A stretch of DNA of 64,000 nt, taken from contig NZ_QLME01000002.1 in the NCBI RefSeq assembly GCF_003259895.1, positions 59,489 through 123,488 of the forward strand, in the 5' to 3' direction. Each line of letters opens with the position of its first letter. The stretch's first letter is position 1. Below the pieces are notes generated by a model. That model saw nothing but the letters and a program-made list of their open reading frames with translations, made no database searches and had not been told where the DNA came from. A program made the position numbers and the translations under genes. Positions 62,185-64,000 of this stretch are shown in pieces. This DNA comes from Halanaerobium saccharolyticum. Its GTDB lineage: Bacteria > Bacillota > Halanaerobiia > Halanaerobiales > Halanaerobiaceae.

Positions 62185-63549
62185 ATGTTATTAGATAAAG
62201 AATATTTACAGAGAAATTTAGAAAAGACACGAAGTGCTCTGGAGAAGAAAAATTTAAAAGAAGCAGTTATTCATTCTAAAAACCTGCCTGTTTTGAGATT
62301 AACAAGGCTTTTGAAAAATTTCTCAACTAAAATTGTTTTTGAATATTTAGAAATGCTGGATACTAATTATGTATTAAAAATTCTGATCAATTTCCCTGAA
62401 GAATATTCAGCAGAGCTTTTAATAATGATGGAAGAAAATAAGATGATCGATCTTATTGCTCTAATGAAAGTTGATGATGCTGTTGATATTTTAAAACATC
62501 TGGAAAAGGAAAAGAGAAAGTTAGTTCTATCAGCTTTAAATGAAGAACAAAGAAAAGAAATTAATGATTTGATTTCTTATTCTGAAGAAATGATTGGTTC
62601 CTATGCGGAAAATGATTTTCTTTACTTTAAAAAAGGTAAATTGATTGAGGAAATAATTAGTGAGATAAAAAATAGCAGCAAAAGTATAGAACATAAAGAT
62701 TATATTTATATAGTTAATGACGAAATAGAATTAAAAGGAGTTGTTTCCTTTAGAGATTTATTATTTAATGACAGAAAAACAGTAGTTGATGAGATTATGA
62801 AGAAGGAAGTTTTTGCGGCTAAAATGTCTGATTCTGCCCTGGAATCAGCTCAAAGATTAAAATCGAGGCGTTTAAAGCAGCTTCCAATTTTAGATGATAG
62901 AAATATTTTAGTTGGTATTTTAAGTATGGAAAAAGCGGTTGAAATTCTATCAGATGAATTAACAGATGGTTTTTTGGAATTTTCTGGAGTGAGGGGGGAA
63001 GAATCTTTTTTTACTCATCCAAAAGAATCAATTAAATTAAGATTACCCTGGATGGCTTTTAATATCTTTTTGAATTTAGGAGCTGTTGCAGTAATTAGCA
63101 GTTTTGAAGCTACAATTGCTCAGGTTGCAATACTTGCTGCCTTTTTGCCTATGATAACGGATATGGGGGGCAATGTAGGGATTCAGGCTCTTTCTGTTTC
63201 GATTAGAAGCCTGGCTCTAGGAGAGGTACAAATTGGAGATTTTTTTAGAGCTTTTAAAAAAGAAATCAAGATTGGAATATTTAATGGGATAGTTTTAGGA
63301 GCTATATTCGGAGCAGTTGCCTATTTTCTTCAGAAAAATATTTTACTTTCAATTGTTGCCGGTACAGCCTTAGCTGTAAATGTATTAGTTGCCGGAGTTG
63401 TCGGTGGAACAATGCCGTTTTTTATTAAAAAATTGGGTAAAGATCCAGCTTTAATGACAGGCCCTTTTTTAACTACAATTACTGATATTACTGGAGTTTC
63501 AATTTATCTTGGCCTGAGTACATTATTGATTCTGCAGATTATAGCGTGA
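62185..63549 (+). CDS. mgtE: Magnesium transporter MgtE
   Basis: 454 residues from ATG 62185 after GGAGGG. Order: N-terminal helical MgtE_N domain (to about 130), two CBS domains (about 140-260), a plug helix, then five membrane helices with PMITDMGGNVGIQALSVSIRSLALGEV and the ion-site region MTGPFLTTITDITGVSIYLGLS. It imports Mg2+ and is gated by the cytoplasmic Mg2+-binding domains. It starts 12 bases after pdxR, so they may be co-transcribed. Confidence 0.94.
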   Translation: MLLDKEYLQRNLEKTRSALEKKNLKEAVIHSKNLPVLRLTRLLKNFSTKIVFEYLEMLDTNYVLKILINFPEEYSAELLIMMEENKMIDLIALMKVDDAVDILKHLEKEKRKLVLSALNEEQRKEINDLISYSEEMIGSYAENDFLYFKKGKLIEEIISEIKNSSKSIEHKDYIYIVNDEIELKGVVSFRDLLFNDRKTVVDEIMKKEVFAAKMSDSALESAQRLKSRRLKQLPILDDRNILVGILSMEKAVEILSDELTDGFLEFSGVRGEESFFTHPKESIKLRLPWMAFNIFLNLGAVAVISSFEATIAQVAILAAFLPMITDMGGNVGIQALSVSIRSLALGEVQIGDFFRAFKKEIKIGIFNGIVLGAIFGAVAYFLQKNILLSIVAGTALAVNVLVAGVVGGTMPFFIKKLGKDPALMTGPFLTTITDITGVSIYLGLSTLLILQIIA

Positions 63550-63740
63550 TATTAATTAAAACATTAAAAAACTTCAACTGATATCTTATTTAAAGTCAAT
63601 TTAACTTTAGGTCTTTTTTTAGTAGGCATCGCAGTCTAATCAAATAAATTTATTTCTGAATAATTAGACATTTAAAAGCTGCTTGACTTTAAAAATACCA
63701 TCTGTTAAGATTAAATTGTAAATTAAAAATTGAATTTGTA

Positions 63741-63808
63741 CCTCATATAATGGTGGGAATATGGCCCACAAGTCTCTACCGAACACCGTAAATTGTTCGA
63801 CTATGAGG
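63741..63808 (+). promoter_or_regulatory. Purine riboswitch aptamer, guanine class
   Basis: P1 CCTCATA (63741-63747) pairs with TATGAGG (63802-63808). In between are the conserved core TATAAT, a P2 arm GTGGG/CCCAC with loop AATATGG, TCTCTACC, and a P3 arm GAACA/TGTTC with loop CCGTAAA; the two loops can form the known kissing contact. The base just before the P1 3' strand (63801) is C, the specificity position that pairs with guanine; adenine switches have U. Very close to the Bacillus xpt switch. Confidence 0.92.
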
Positions 63809-63809
63809 G

Positions 63810-63950
63810 AAGTGTACCTAGGTTTCCGCAGTATTAAAGGGATAACTCTGTTTGATTTATATTTAAGCAGACTTTATCTTATGAGTGCTGGCTGGTCCGA
63901 GCGGTACAGATATTGATATATTACACCGAAGGGATAAAAGCCCAGGCGGG
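63810..63950 (+). promoter_or_regulatory. ykkC-subtype aptamer, probably PRPP-sensing
   Basis: Conserved ykkC blocks are present in order: CCTAGGTTTCCGCA (63817-63830), GCTGGTCCGAGCG (63891-63903) and ACACCGAAGGGATAAAAGCCC (63923-63943). These define the ykkC family (guanidine, ppGpp, PRPP or ADP forms). A guanine aptamer directly upstream is the arrangement described for guanine-PRPP tandem switches, so PRPP is favoured. I did not fold it in detail. Confidence 0.82.
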
Positions 63951-64000
63951 GAGGTTCTACTCATTGAATGTAGAGCCTTCCTACCTGGGCTATTTTTATT
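63939..64000 (+). terminator. Terminator expression platform of the tandem riboswitch
   Basis: AGCCCAGG (63939-63946) pairs with CCTGGGCT (63984-63991); the inner GGGAGG-TTCTAC and GTAGAG-CCTTCC also pair, and TATTTTTATT follows. The left arm overlaps the last conserved block of the ykkC aptamer, so ligand binding should prevent terminator formation. The controlled gene lies past the window end. Confidence 0.85.

Overview
The window is about 64 kb of AT-rich DNA from an obligately anaerobic, probably halophilic bacterium. The best guess is a Halanaerobiales-type Firmicute with an outer membrane. This rests on three things: a Stickland-type betaine/glycine reductase with selenocysteine next to a betaine (BCCT) transporter; a nif operon arranged as in Clostridium pasteurianum (nifH-I1-I2-D-K-E-N-B-modAB-nifV); and solute-binding proteins whose signal peptides have no lipobox cysteine, as expected when there is a true periplasm. 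The taxonomic placement is inference; there is no rRNA in the window.

Layout. (1) 1-850: C-terminal end of an RND/MMPL membrane protein and a GGTACC hairpin. (2) 868-12435: a selenium/sulfur-handling island with a LysR regulator, a class-V cysteine desulfurase, an ECF S component with a TudS-like desulfidase, two C_GCAxxG_C_C proteins, a TDT-family transporter, DUF169, a double-cubane-cluster reductase with its activase, a DUF3343 Se/S carrier, a periplasmic rhodanese and YedF. It ends in a decayed selD remnant. (3) 12590-22890: selenoprotein betaine/glycine reductase genes (grdA with UGA at codon 43, grdI/E-type, grdH/B-type with UGA at codon 351), BCCT transporter, TetR, thioredoxin reductase, thioredoxin, grdC and grdD. 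(4) 22974-31090: chemoreceptor, tRNA-Sec (selC), selA, selB, two DUF3841 genes and acetate kinase. (5) 31100-44000: a divergent PII protein, a PucR regulator with a divergent old-yellow-enzyme-type flavoprotein, a sugar-type ABC transporter without ATPase, a PTS IIA-like protein and a complete Liv-type ABC transporter. (6) 44083-58982: nitrogen fixation: a degenerate NifV-omega, nifH, nifI1, nifI2, nifD, nifK, nifE, nifN, nifB, modA, modB, NifV-alpha, then glnK and amtB on the other strand. (7) 59090-63549: pdxT, pdxS, a divergent PdxR regulator and mgtE. (8) 63741-64000: a tandem guanine plus PRPP-type riboswitch ending in a terminator; its target gene lies beyond the window.

How the parts work together. 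Betaine or glycine enters through BCCT and is cleaved by the B/A components, which hand a carboxymethyl-selenoether to component C (GrdC/D). That yields acetyl phosphate, which AckA converts to ATP. TrxB/TrxA supply the electrons. Sec insertion is provided by selA, selB and selC in the same window, but the local selD is a pseudogene, so selenophosphate synthetase must be elsewhere. A palindrome AATCATGATT occurs as a 13-bp inverted repeat on the grdA promoter and again in front of the cysteine desulfurase, hinting that selenium supply and selenoenzyme synthesis are co-regulated.

The most unusual items are the tandem riboswitch; the two-part homocitrate synthase in which one part has lost its metal-binding HxH; the shared selenium palindrome; the selD remnant; the thioredoxin reductase with a cysteine-less thioredoxin tail; and a roughly 65-residue insertion in NifE.
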